Assembly: GCA_900548215.1 (NCBI GenBank)
Contig: URJI01000018.1
Location: forward strand, 1-35,087
DNA from: an uncultured Coprococcus sp.
GTDB taxonomy: Bacteria > Bacillota > Clostridia > Lachnospirales > Lachnospiraceae
Direction: 5' to 3'
DNA length: 35,087 bases
The notes below the pieces were generated by a model. The model was not told the origin of the DNA. It searched no databases and saw nothing but the letters and a program-made list of their open reading frames with translations. How positions within the stretch are numbered: position 1 is the first letter of the stretch; every line of letters starts with the position of its first letter. A program made the position numbers and the translations under genes. Shown piece by piece: positions 16,229 through 23,961 of the stretch.

Positions 16229-16918
16229 ATGTTAGAACTGAGTCATGTGAAAATGAGGTATCCGGCGAGTAAGACGTATGCCTTGAACGATGTAAGTTTG
16301 AAGATAGAAAAAGGCGAGTTTGTGTTTATCGTAGGTTCTTCCGGATCAGGTAAGACGACACTGATTAAGCTGCTGTTAAAAGAATTGGACCCGACCTCCG
16401 GTAAAATCAAGGTCGCAGACACAGATTACAGTAAATTGAAGAGAAAAAATATTCCTAAGATTCGACGTAAGATTGGTGTTGTATTTCAGAACTTCCGCTT
16501 ACTCAAGGATCGCACGGTATATGAGAATGTTGCATTTGCACAGCGTGTCATTGAGACACCAAGCCGCTACATTCGTCGGCAGGTACCGGCGATGTTGACA
16601 TTGGTCGGACTTGCGGATAAATATAAGTCATTTCCAAAGCAGTTGTCCGGTGGTGAGCAGCAGAGAGTCGCACTTGCGAGAGCGCTGGTAAATAAGCCGG
16701 AGATCCTGCTTGCGGATGAGCCAACCGGTAACTTGGATCCAAAAAATTCATGGGAAATTATGCGTCTTCTGGAGGATGTCAACAAGAAGGGAACAACGGT
16801 TGTTGTTGTAACGCATAACAAAGAGATCGTCAATATGATGAAGAAACGTGTAATCACGTTGAAGCATGGCGAAATAATCAGCGATGAGCAAAAAGGTGGG
16901 TATATCGATGAGGATTAG
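16229..16918 (+). CDS. ftsE: Cell-division ATP-binding protein FtsE
   Basis: 229-residue ABC ATPase. Walker A VGSSGSGKTTLIKLL, Q-loop VVFQNFRLL, signature LSGGEQQRVALARAL, Walker B ILLADEPTGNLDP, H-loop VVVVTHNKEI. The sequence MLELSHVKMRYPASKTYALNDVSL and the length match FtsE. With FtsX it forms a membrane complex that uses ATP to switch on peptidoglycan hydrolases. AAAAGGAG precedes ATG 16229 by 8 bases. Its end overlaps ftsX by 11 bases. Confidence 0.94.
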   Translation: MLELSHVKMRYPASKTYALNDVSLKIEKGEFVFIVGSSGSGKTTLIKLLLKELDPTSGKIKVADTDYSKLKRKNIPKIRRKIGVVFQNFRLLKDRTVYENVAFAQRVIETPSRYIRRQVPAMLTLVGLADKYKSFPKQLSGGEQQRVALARALVNKPEILLADEPTGNLDPKNSWEIMRLLEDVNKKGTTVVVVTHNKEIVNMMKKRVITLKHGEIISDEQKGGYIDED

Positions 16919-17816
16919 TTCATTCATGTATAGTATCAGACAGGGTATTAAAAATATTAAACGAAACCTTTTGTTCTCATTGGCATCAATCGGAACAATT
17001 GTTTCCTGTCTGTTCTTATTTGGTTTATTTTATTGTGTGATCGTGAATTTCCGTACAGCAATGACGGATCTGGAGAATACAGTTACGATTTCTGTATTCT
17101 TTGATGAAGGTGTAACAGATGAGAATATCACAATGATCGGTCAGCAGATTCGACTGCGTGATGAGGTCAATACGCTGGATTTCATTTCCGCAGATGAGGC
17201 ATGGAAGCAGTATGCGGAAGAGAAGTTTGATGATCCGCAGGCAGCGATTGATGCATTCCAGGGGGACAACCCATTGAAGAACAGTGCATCATATAAGATC
17301 ACATTGAAGGATCTGTCAAATCAGGCAGAATTTGTACAGTACTTAAAGGGATTGACCGGTGTACGTAAGGTACTTAGCTCTGAGGTAACTGCAGACGGTG
17401 TGGCAGCACTGAACAGCGTTGTCAGCTATGCATCCATCGGAATTATTGTGATCCTGTTGCTCGTATCGATCTTCCTGATCAGTAATACGATTACAATCGG
17501 TATTACTGTGCGTAAGGAAGAAATTGGTATTATGAAGCTGATTGGTGCGACAAACTTCTTCGTACGTGCGCCATTCATTGTAGAGGGTGTTGTGATCGGA
17601 CTTGTGGGATCATTGATTCCATTGATCTTGATCTACTATATGTATGATACAGTGGTTCAGTACATCATTGGCCGGTTCTCCGTTGTACAGAGCTTATTTG
17701 CATTTGTACCGGCAAAGGAGATATTTGCAGTTCTGATTCCATTATCTGCGGGTATTGGTATCGGACTTGGTTTGATTGGTAGTTTATTGACAACACGGAA
17801 ACATTTGAAAGTTTAG
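16908..17816 (+). CDS. ftsX: Cell-division protein FtsX
   Basis: 302-residue membrane protein. It has one N-terminal membrane helix (LFSLASIGTIVSCLFLFGLFYCV), an extracellular domain (about 45-170) that in family members contacts the hydrolase, then three membrane helices with the FtsX motif ITVRKEEIGIMKLIGATNFFVRAPFIVEG. I start at ATG 16908 (MRISSFMYSIRQGIKN), the family N-terminus, with AAAAAGGTGGG before it; a longer frame from 16884 has no support. The ATG lies inside ftsE, so translation is coupled. Confidence 0.94.
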   Translation: MRISSFMYSIRQGIKNIKRNLLFSLASIGTIVSCLFLFGLFYCVIVNFRTAMTDLENTVTISVFFDEGVTDENITMIGQQIRLRDEVNTLDFISADEAWKQYAEEKFDDPQAAIDAFQGDNPLKNSASYKITLKDLSNQAEFVQYLKGLTGVRKVLSSEVTADGVAALNSVVSYASIGIIVILLLVSIFLISNTITIGITVRKEEIGIMKLIGATNFFVRAPFIVEGVVIGLVGSLIPLILIYYMYDTVVQYIIGRFSVVQSLFAFVPAKEIFAVLIPLSAGIGIGLGLIGSLLTTRKHLKV

Positions 17817-17827
17817 GAGGGAAGCAT

Positions 17828-19033
17828 ATGAAGTGTAAAAAGCTTGTGAGAGCAATCATTGCATTTGCTGTGGCTGGAAGCATGAGTATGACGGTAAATG
17901 CGACGAGTATTTCGGACCTGAAGGATCAGAAAGATCAGAAGGAAAGCAAGAAGGAAGAAGCAGAAGCCGTTCTCGCCCAGTTGGAGAAAGAACAGAATTC
18001 GATTCTGGATGCGATTGCAGAACTGGATGCGCAGGTAACGGAATATACAAATGAAATTACGGATCTGGAGGCGCAGCAGACTCAGCTCGAAGCAGATATT
18101 GAGACGAAGCAGACCGAGCTTACGGCTGCACAGGAGAAGGAACAGGAACAGTATGAGGCGATGAAAGAGCGAATCAAATACTCATACGAAAATGGTAATC
18201 CATCGTATCTGGATGTACTTTTCTCAACCTCCGATATCTCGGATATCGTAAATCAGGCAGAATATGCAGATCAGATTTATTCTTACGATAAGAATATGTT
18301 TGATGATCTGGTAGAGACACGACAGACGATCGCAGATACAAAGGCCGGTCTGGAAAAAGATCTGAAGGATGTTGAGGATATCAAACTGGAAGTGGAAGAC
18401 AACAAGGCTGCTGTCGAGGTTATGATCGAGGGTAAGCAGGTACAGGTAGCAAACTACGAATCATCCATCGGTGATTACGAGGCAACGATTGCAGAGCTGG
18501 AGCAGGATATCGAGGCAACCAATCAGGCAATCGCAGCCGCAGAGGAAGCATATAGACAGCAGCAGGCAGCCGCAGCGGCCGCGGCAGCAGCTGCAGGAAG
18601 CACAACAACGGCACCGACAGATGTAAATATCACATATACAGGTGGAAGCCTGCAGTGGCCAGTATCAACTGGAGGAACGGTTACTTCCAGATTTGGACCG
18701 AGAGAGAGTCCTGGAGGTATTGGTTCGAGATATCATCAGGGATTGGATATTGGATGTCCGACAGGAACACCGATTGTAGCATGCGAGGCTGGAACGGTAA
18801 TTGCGGCGTCTTACTCAAGCTCGATGGGTAATTATGTAACGGTTGCACACAGTTCGTCTATGTCAACTACATATATGCATAATTCAAGCTTGTGTGTCAG
18901 CGTGGGACAGACGGTATCGCGTGGACAGGTCATTGCGCTTGCTGGAAGTACCGGAAATTCGACAGGTCCACATTGTCATCTTGGATTAAGAATCAATGGC
19001 AGCTATGTTGATCCATGGCCGTATTTACAATAA
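17828..19033 (+). CDS. Secreted LytM/M23 peptidoglycan hydrolase with coiled coil (EnvC/PcsB-like)
   Basis: 401 residues. Signal peptide (MKCKKLVRAIIAFAVAGSMSMTVNA), then a long coiled coil (about 30-235, Gln/Glu/Lys-rich), an Ala-rich linker (AAAAAAAAAAGST), and a C-terminal M23 domain. Zinc and catalytic residues are visible: YHQGLDIG (His and Asp), TTYMHNS (His) and GPHCHLGL (HxH). All four are present, so unlike degenerate EnvC this should be an active endopeptidase. It starts 11 bases after ftsX with a perfect TAGGAGGGAAGCAT ribosome site. By analogy with EnvC, PcsB and CwlO, the coiled coil would be held by FtsX and activated by FtsE ATP hydrolysis. Confidence 0.92.
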   Translation: MKCKKLVRAIIAFAVAGSMSMTVNATSISDLKDQKDQKESKKEEAEAVLAQLEKEQNSILDAIAELDAQVTEYTNEITDLEAQQTQLEADIETKQTELTAAQEKEQEQYEAMKERIKYSYENGNPSYLDVLFSTSDISDIVNQAEYADQIYSYDKNMFDDLVETRQTIADTKAGLEKDLKDVEDIKLEVEDNKAAVEVMIEGKQVQVANYESSIGDYEATIAELEQDIEATNQAIAAAEEAYRQQQAAAAAAAAAAGSTTTAPTDVNITYTGGSLQWPVSTGGTVTSRFGPRESPGGIGSRYHQGLDIGCPTGTPIVACEAGTVIAASYSSSMGNYVTVAHSSSMSTTYMHNSSLCVSVGQTVSRGQVIALAGSTGNSTGPHCHLGLRINGSYVDPWPYLQ

Positions 19034-19070
19034 GATGAAAGCGCAAGGTTAAAGGAGAGTAAAAGTAGAC

Positions 19071-20336
19071 GTGAAAAAGAACATGAAAAAACTATGGGCT
19101 TTGGCGTTGGCAACCGCGTTATCTGTTGCATGTATCGGTTGTGGAAATCAGACAGAGTCAAAGAAGAATACACGGGAATCCATTGATGTACAGACGGATT
19201 CGGATGCAACACAGGCAGATACGTCAGAACCAGTAGTTGCATCGGACCTGTGGCAGGACAGTTCAGTTGCAAAGAAGGTCGATGAGATCAATTCCCTGAT
19301 TGACAAGTATTATTATTTCGATGTTGACCGGGATAAGCAGGAAGAAGCGTTGTATGACGGAATCATGGATGGTCTGGATGATCCGTACTCTGTCTATTAT
19401 ACAAAGGAAGAGTATGCAGAACTGCAGGAAGATACTTCGGGTGAATATGTAGGTATCGGTGCAGTTGTGACGATGAATTCCGATATGCGTGTCGAAATCG
19501 TACGTCCGATCAAGAACAGCCCGGCTGAGCAGGCTGGACTGAAGGCAGGCGATATTTTAGTTCAGGTAGATGACACGGAGATTACCGATCAGGAGCTTTC
19601 TGTGGTAGTAGATATGATCCGTGGCGAAGAAGGAACGAAGGCACATCTGAAGATTTACCGTCAGGGCGAATCCGATTATCTGGAGTTTGATGTAGAGCGT
19701 CGTACTGTGGAGAATTACACGGTAGAAAGCGAGATGCTGGATGATCAGGTTGGTTATATTGCAGTTACACAGTTCAACGACAATACAGCACAGGAATTTG
19801 AAGATGCTATCGATGAGGTGCAGGCAAATGGTGCAAAAGCAGCGATTATTGATTTGCGCGATAATCCAGGCGGACTTCTGACAGCTGTTGTTGATATGTG
19901 CGATTACATTATGGATGATGGCGTGATCGTCTCTACAAAGGATCGTGATGGAAATGTGATTGGCGAGTACAAGGACAGTGGAAAACATAGCGTCGATATC
20001 CCATTAGTAGTACTGGTAAATGGAAATAGTGCGAGTGCATCTGAGATTTTCTCCGGCGCCATGCAGGATTCTGGCAAGGCGAAGCTGGTTGGGACAACGA
20101 CATTCGGTAAAGGTATCGTCCAGTCAGTCATTCCGCTTTCCGATGGAACGGCAGTAAAGCTTACGATTGCAAAGTATTTTACACCGAACGGAAATGATAT
20201 CCACAAGAAGGGTATTACACCGGATTATGAGGTCGAACTTCCGGATGGAAAGGCATCTGCAGTCAATATTGACCGCGCAGATGATACGCAGTTACAAAAA
20301 GCGCAGGAAGTTATTGCAGAGATGCTAAATAATTAG
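19071..20336 (+). CDS. S41-family C-terminal processing protease, lipoprotein (CtpA-like)
   Basis: 421 residues. The lipobox ACIGC at about residues 20-24 makes it an outer-face lipoprotein. A PDZ domain (about 115-200: VRPIKNSPAEQAGLKAGDILVQVDD) precedes the S41 core with the catalytic Ser in VNGNSASASEIFSGA and Lys in TTFGKGIVQ. GTG at 19071 follows AAAGGAGAG at 11 bases; ATG 19083 is an alternative. It is the last gene of the FtsEX cluster. Such proteases in other bacteria degrade or trim peptidoglycan hydrolases, so control of the LytM protein is a reasonable inference. Confidence 0.9.
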   Translation: MKKNMKKLWALALATALSVACIGCGNQTESKKNTRESIDVQTDSDATQADTSEPVVASDLWQDSSVAKKVDEINSLIDKYYYFDVDRDKQEEALYDGIMDGLDDPYSVYYTKEEYAELQEDTSGEYVGIGAVVTMNSDMRVEIVRPIKNSPAEQAGLKAGDILVQVDDTEITDQELSVVVDMIRGEEGTKAHLKIYRQGESDYLEFDVERRTVENYTVESEMLDDQVGYIAVTQFNDNTAQEFEDAIDEVQANGAKAAIIDLRDNPGGLLTAVVDMCDYIMDDGVIVSTKDRDGNVIGEYKDSGKHSVDIPLVVLVNGNSASASEIFSGAMQDSGKAKLVGTTTFGKGIVQSVIPLSDGTAVKLTIAKYFTPNGNDIHKKGITPDYEVELPDGKASAVNIDRADDTQLQKAQEVIAEMLNN

Positions 20337-20340
20337 TATA

Positions 20341-20384
20341 ATAAGCAGGGGTTTTATCGAAAGATAGGACTCTTGCTTATTTTC
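20341..20384 (+). terminator. Terminator of the ftsEX cluster
   Basis: An imperfect stem (ATAAGCA...TATC GAAA GATA...TGCTTAT) is followed by TTTTCTT. Confidence 0.8.
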
Positions 20385-20437
20385 TTATAAATATAATAAG
20401 AGGATGAGTAATTATATACAATCGTGGTTACAACACA

Positions 20438-20465
20438 TGATATAATGAGGCACGCTGATGCGTGC
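20438..20465 (+). promoter_or_regulatory. Extended -10 promoter of guaA and start-proximal hairpin
   Basis: TGATATAAT (20438-20446) is an extended -10 element. The early transcript contains a perfect hairpin GCACGC-TGAT-GCGTGC (20450-20465). No purine riboswitch core was recognised. Confidence 0.5.
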
Positions 20466-20530
20466 GCAGGTCATCACGTTATTGCATGGTGGCAAGAAAT
20501 ACAATAAATCAGAGAAGAAGGGAGACGCAC

Positions 20531-22072
20531 ATGAATAAGGAAATGATTATCGTGCTTGATTTTGGTGGTCAGTACAACCAGTTGATTGCACGTCGTGTCC
20601 GTGAATGTAATGTGTATGCAGAGGTACATCCGTACACCTTGTCGCTCGACAAGATCAAGGAAATGAATCCAAAGGGAATCATTTTCACGGGTGGTCCAAA
20701 TAGTGTGTATGGCGAGGAGTCACCACGCTATCAGAAGGAAATATTTGATTTGGGAATTCCGATTCTCGGAATCTGCTATGGCTCGCAGTTGATGGCATAT
20801 ATGCTTGGAGGTACCGTGGAAACTGCGCCAGTCAGTGAGTATGGCAGAACCGAAGTGGATGTAGATAACAGCAGTGCTATCTTCCAGGGCGTAAAGCCAC
20901 AGACAATCTGCTGGATGAGTCACACAGATTATATTTCAAAGGCACCAGAGGGATTTAAGGTTGTTGCAAAGACACCAGTTTGCCCAGTTGCAGCGATGGA
21001 GTGCCCGGAGCGCAAGCTGTATGCGACACAGTTCCATCCAGAGGTTATGCATACTGAAGAAGGACAGAAGATGCTGTCAAACTTCGTTTATAACGTATGT
21101 GGATGCTCCGGCGACTGGAAGATGGATTCATTTGTTGAGACAACAATCCGTGAGATCCGTGAGAAGGTTGGAGACGGAAAGGTATTATGTGCCCTGTCCG
21201 GAGGTGTCGATTCCTCCGTAGCAGCCGTTCTTCTCTCAAAAGCAGTAGGAAAGCAGCTTACCTGTGTATTCGTTGACCACGGCTTACTTCGTAAGAACGA
21301 GGGCGATGAGGTCGAGGCAGTATTTGGCCCGGATGGCCCATACGAGCTGAACTTTATCCGTGTCAATGCACAGGAGCGTTATTATAAGAAATTAGCCGGT
21401 GTTACCGAGCCAGAAGCAAAACGTAAGATTATCGGCGAAGAATTTATCCGCGTATTCGAGGAAGAGGCAAAGAAGATCGGCGCGGTTGACTTCTTAGTAC
21501 AGGGAACGATTTACCCAGACGTAATTGAGTCTGGACTTGGAAAGTCCGCAGTGATCAAGAGTCACCACAATGTAGGTGGTCTTCCGGATCATGTTGATTT
21601 CAAGGAAATCATCGAGCCGCTCCGCTTGCTCTTCAAGGATGAAGTAAGAAAAGCCGGATTGGAGCTTGGTATCCCGGAATATCTGGTATACCGTCAGCCA
21701 TTCCCGGGACCGGGACTTGGTATCCGTATTATCGGTGAAGTAACCGCAGACAAGGTTCGTATCGTACAGGATGCCGATTACATCTACCGCGAGGAGATCG
21801 CCAAGGCAGGACTTGCCAAGAACCTTGGACAGTATTTCGCAGCACTGACCAACATGCGTAGTGTCGGTGTTATGGGCGACGAGCGTACCTATGACTACGC
21901 GATTGCACTCCGTGCAGTCAACACCAGCGACTTCATGACCGCCGACTGCTCCGAGATCCCATTCGAGGTACTGCAGAAGGTTATGACAAGAATCATAAAT
22001 GAAGTAAAGGGCGTAAACCGTGTAATGTATGATCTGACGAGTAAACCGCCTGGAACGATTGAGTTTGAATAA
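20531..22072 (+). CDS. guaA: GMP synthase (glutamine-hydrolysing)
   Basis: 513 residues, normal length: XMP + Gln + ATP to GMP, the last step of guanine nucleotide synthesis. Class I amidotransferase domain (about 1-195) with nucleophile in GICYGSQL and His/Glu in TQFHPEVMHTEEG. The ATP-pyrophosphatase domain has the P-loop ALSGGVDSSVAA, and the C-terminal dimerisation domain ends VMYDLTSKPPGTIEFE. ATG 20531 has GAAGGGAG upstream; longer in-frame starts are not family-like. The last 12 bases, GAGTTTGAATAA, are the insertion point of the element to the right, and the integration leaves the protein sequence intact. Confidence 0.96.
   Translation: MNKEMIIVLDFGGQYNQLIARRVRECNVYAEVHPYTLSLDKIKEMNPKGIIFTGGPNSVYGEESPRYQKEIFDLGIPILGICYGSQLMAYMLGGTVETAPVSEYGRTEVDVDNSSAIFQGVKPQTICWMSHTDYISKAPEGFKVVAKTPVCPVAAMECPERKLYATQFHPEVMHTEEGQKMLSNFVYNVCGCSGDWKMDSFVETTIREIREKVGDGKVLCALSGGVDSSVAAVLLSKAVGKQLTCVFVDHGLLRKNEGDEVEAVFGPDGPYELNFIRVNAQERYYKKLAGVTEPEAKRKIIGEEFIRVFEEEAKKIGAVDFLVQGTIYPDVIESGLGKSAVIKSHHNVGGLPDHVDFKEIIEPLRLLFKDEVRKAGLELGIPEYLVYRQPFPGPGLGIRIIGEVTADKVRIVQDADYIYREEIAKAGLAKNLGQYFAALTNMRSVGVMGDERTYDYAIALRAVNTSDFMTADCSEIPFEVLQKVMTRIINEVKGVNRVMYDLTSKPPGTIEFE
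22061..22072 (+). other. attL core: left boundary of the integrated element
   Basis: GAGTTTGAATAA, the last four codons of guaA including the stop, is repeated exactly at 35033-35044. Bases flanking the two copies differ, which places the crossover in this 12-bp core. The 3' end of guaA is a known target of tyrosine-recombinase elements. Confidence 0.82.
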
Positions 22073-22079
22073 TGTACAT

Positions 22080-22123
22080 GAGCCAAGAAATGCCGAATTT
22101 ACGGCGTTTCTTGGCTCGTTTTT
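22080..22123 (+). terminator. Element-borne terminator placed after guaA
   Basis: GAGCCAAGAAA-T-GCCG / CGGC-G-TTTCTTGGCTC with a 6-base loop, followed by GTTTTT. It lies 8 bases after the attL core, so guaA now ends on the element's terminator. The presumed native one is displaced to 35056-35087. Confidence 0.85.
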
Positions 22124-22130
22124 GGTTGCG

Positions 22131-22149
22131 TGACAATCAAATGACAATA
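22131..22149 (+). promoter_or_regulatory. Left integrase arm-type site
   Basis: TGACAATCAAATGACAATA, two TGACAA direct repeats. A near copy, TGACAACAAAATGACAATA, lies inside the right end (34912-34930) in the same orientation. This is the pattern expected for the N-terminal domain of Tn916/lambda-type integrases. Confidence 0.65.
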
Positions 22150-22155
22150 AAAATT

Positions 22156-23067
22156 TCATTCATAATAGATTGCAATAGGGTGAATTACTTTTAGTGACCC
22201 CTGTTGAGAAAAGAAGGATAGCATCATCTGATTTATTCCTATACCGATATCTGCAATAGGAGAAGAAGTTTTTTCTTTTGGAGAATCGTCAGTTTCTTCT
22301 TCGTCAGAATTTGAATTAATTTCATTGGTAATGTATCCTAACACTTTAATTTTTCCCCCAAATTTGAAAGATGTCATTTCGATGTTATCTCGCATATATT
22401 TGTCATTAAGTACAACCATATTGCTGCCAATGCACATTGTATGTCTGTATGGAATAAGTAAAATCAGCATATCAATAATTTCTTTTATGTTATCATAGCT
22501 TTTATCTGATTCAGAGCAAGCTGCTTTAAACTGGTATGAATATCTTTTATTGATTTCATTTGTATTTGCATTTGGTTGAGCCAATTCGATATCTTGTTGA
22601 ATCTTTAGTAAGGCTTGAATTTTATCACGTTCACTCTTTTTAAGAAAGTCAACAAATTTTTTTTCACTAAATATTTTATTATAATAATCCAAATCCAAAA
22701 TATAAAAATCATCATGAATTTCGATGAAATCTCCTATTTTCTGCTCTGTCAAAAGATTATTACTATTTAAATAGTTCATAAGTTGATCGAATGCATTATC
22801 ATGAAGTAATTTTGTTTGTACGTCACTTATCAGCTCGGTGTTAGATGTATCTTTTAGGTGTCGATATGTAAAATCCATTTTTCCCTCAATTCCTTTTCCG
22901 AATACAGTCAAATCAGCACCTGCTTCAAGATTGGATGTGCGTTCAGATTGTTTGTCTACAGTAGTTTCGCTTTGTGATTGTGTTTCTTGAGATTGAACTA
23001 ATCCATCATATATTTGTGCAATATATGAATTAAGGGTATCAGTATCTAAATATATAAATCTTCTCAT
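22156..23067 (-). CDS. DUF6414-like protein
   Basis: 303 residues, no signal peptide. The N-terminus MRRFIYLDTDTLNSYIAQIYDGLVQ is typical of proteins grouped as DUF6414; a Ser/Gln/Glu-rich stretch (about 26-47) follows. The centre has charged helices, then a hydrophobic segment (IIDMLILLIPYR), a beta-rich region (FGGKIKVLGYITNEIN), an acidic linker and a C-terminal VIHPIAIYYE. No known catalytic motif is seen. It is the outermost cargo gene at attL, transcribed toward guaA. Its place on an element loaded with defence genes makes a phage-related role possible, but this is inference. AGGAAAGGATT lies before its ATG. Confidence 0.65.
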   Translation of the reverse strand: MRRFIYLDTDTLNSYIAQIYDGLVQSQETQSQSETTVDKQSERTSNLEAGADLTVFGKGIEGKMDFTYRHLKDTSNTELISDVQTKLLHDNAFDQLMNYLNSNNLLTEQKIGDFIEIHDDFYILDLDYYNKIFSEKKFVDFLKKSERDKIQALLKIQQDIELAQPNANTNEINKRYSYQFKAACSESDKSYDNIKEIIDMLILLIPYRHTMCIGSNMVVLNDKYMRDNIEMTSFKFGGKIKVLGYITNEINSNSDEEETDDSPKEKTSSPIADIGIGINQMMLSFFSQQGSLKVIHPIAIYYE

Positions 23068-23100
23068 AATAATTAATCCTTTCCTGTGATTATGTTTAAT

Positions 23101-23742
23101 CTATTCCTTCTTCGGTTTCCTTTTCCTCTTCACATAAGAGAAATCCGGAAACAAGTCTTTTAACAATTCAGCAGTTTCTTCTGCATCGTCATCCTCATTC
23201 ATTTTCTGAACCAGTAGCTGGTCGTCATCATCAAGATTCAATGAGACAGTGTACTCTTTATTTGGGTCTGTTGGGTTCATTGGGTACTTTACCTCTTTGA
23301 GATAATACTCCGTTTCTGATATTTCATCATCTTCCAGCTTGTCTCGTAAACTTGCCCAATATTCAACCATCTTTCGAAAGTTATTAAGGTCTTCCTGTGG
23401 ACGGGGACCGGCACTTGGAAGCCGCTCTTCAAATTTGAAGCATACTTCTCCATCTTTCATAGTAGGCCGTAGTCCGTATGCCCATTCAATGTCAAACAGC
23501 ACATGAAGTGCGCTGAATATGTTTGCAACATCAGGGTCAGATAATGCATAAAAGCTGACCCCCAGATTGTTTGCAATATTTAATAAAGTTGCTTTATCCG
23601 GATATCTGTTTCCGAGCTCATAGTTTCTGATGGTGGATTCGTTTAATCCACATTTATCTGCTAATTCCTTTTGCGTCATGTCAGATGCAATTCTGAAATT
23701 TCGAATCAAATAGCCTACCCGGCTGGTAAATTTCTCGCCCAT
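23101..23742 (-). CDS. XRE-family repressor of the element
   Basis: 213 residues. N-terminal HTH (about 10-65: VGYLIRNFRIASDMTQKELADKCGLNESTIRNYELGNRYP), a central region of unknown fold and an acidic then basic C-terminus (DDDDQLL, KRKRKPKKE). It faces the excisionase-integrase gene across a 219-base control region with three 18-bp operator-like repeats, the layout of a lysogeny-type switch. No peptidase motif (as in LexA/CI) or ImmA partner is seen, so how it is relieved is unclear. AAGGAG precedes its ATG. Confidence 0.8.
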   Translation of the reverse strand: MGEKFTSRVGYLIRNFRIASDMTQKELADKCGLNESTIRNYELGNRYPDKATLLNIANNLGVSFYALSDPDVANIFSALHVLFDIEWAYGLRPTMKDGEVCFKFEERLPSAGPRPQEDLNNFRKMVEYWASLRDKLEDDEISETEYYLKEVKYPMNPTDPNKEYTVSLNLDDDDQLLVQKMNEDDDAEETAELLKDLFPDFSYVKRKRKPKKE

Positions 23743-23819
23743 TTTAACTGCTCCTTATTCGTGGAATGAGTGTTGTAGCATGCACGGAGACACGTGGTAC
23801 AAACCATGCATCTGTGTAC

Positions 23820-23928
23820 ATTATATCATCAACAGTGCAAAAATGAAATGTTTTTTACTAAAAAGTATTGACAGTACAAAAATGAACTGCTAATATAAAA
23901 CACATCAAAACCGTTCAGAAATGAACTG
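23820..23928. promoter_or_regulatory. Divergent control region of repressor and integrase, three operators
   Basis: Operator-like repeats lie at 23833-23850 (CAGTGCAAAAATGAAATG), 23872-23889 (CAGTACAAAAATGAACTG) and 23911-23928 (CCGTTCAGAAATGAACTG), exactly 39 bp apart. The rightward promoter is TTGACA (23868-23873), 17 bases, TAATAT (23891-23896), with the second operator filling its spacer. The leftward -10, TATAAT on the minus strand (23820-23825), has the first operator at its -35. Confidence 0.75.
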
Positions 23929-23961
23929 AATAATAAAACAAAAGAGAGGAGGTATTTGCTT

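Noticed and set aside
20441..20530. Purine riboswitch before guaA
   Set aside because: Only a small perfect hairpin is visible; the conserved three-way-junction core was not found.
21494..22159. A 221-codon frame on the minus strand
   Set aside because: It lies antisense to guaA over most of its length, with no start signal or recognisable domain; a shadow of guaA codon bias.
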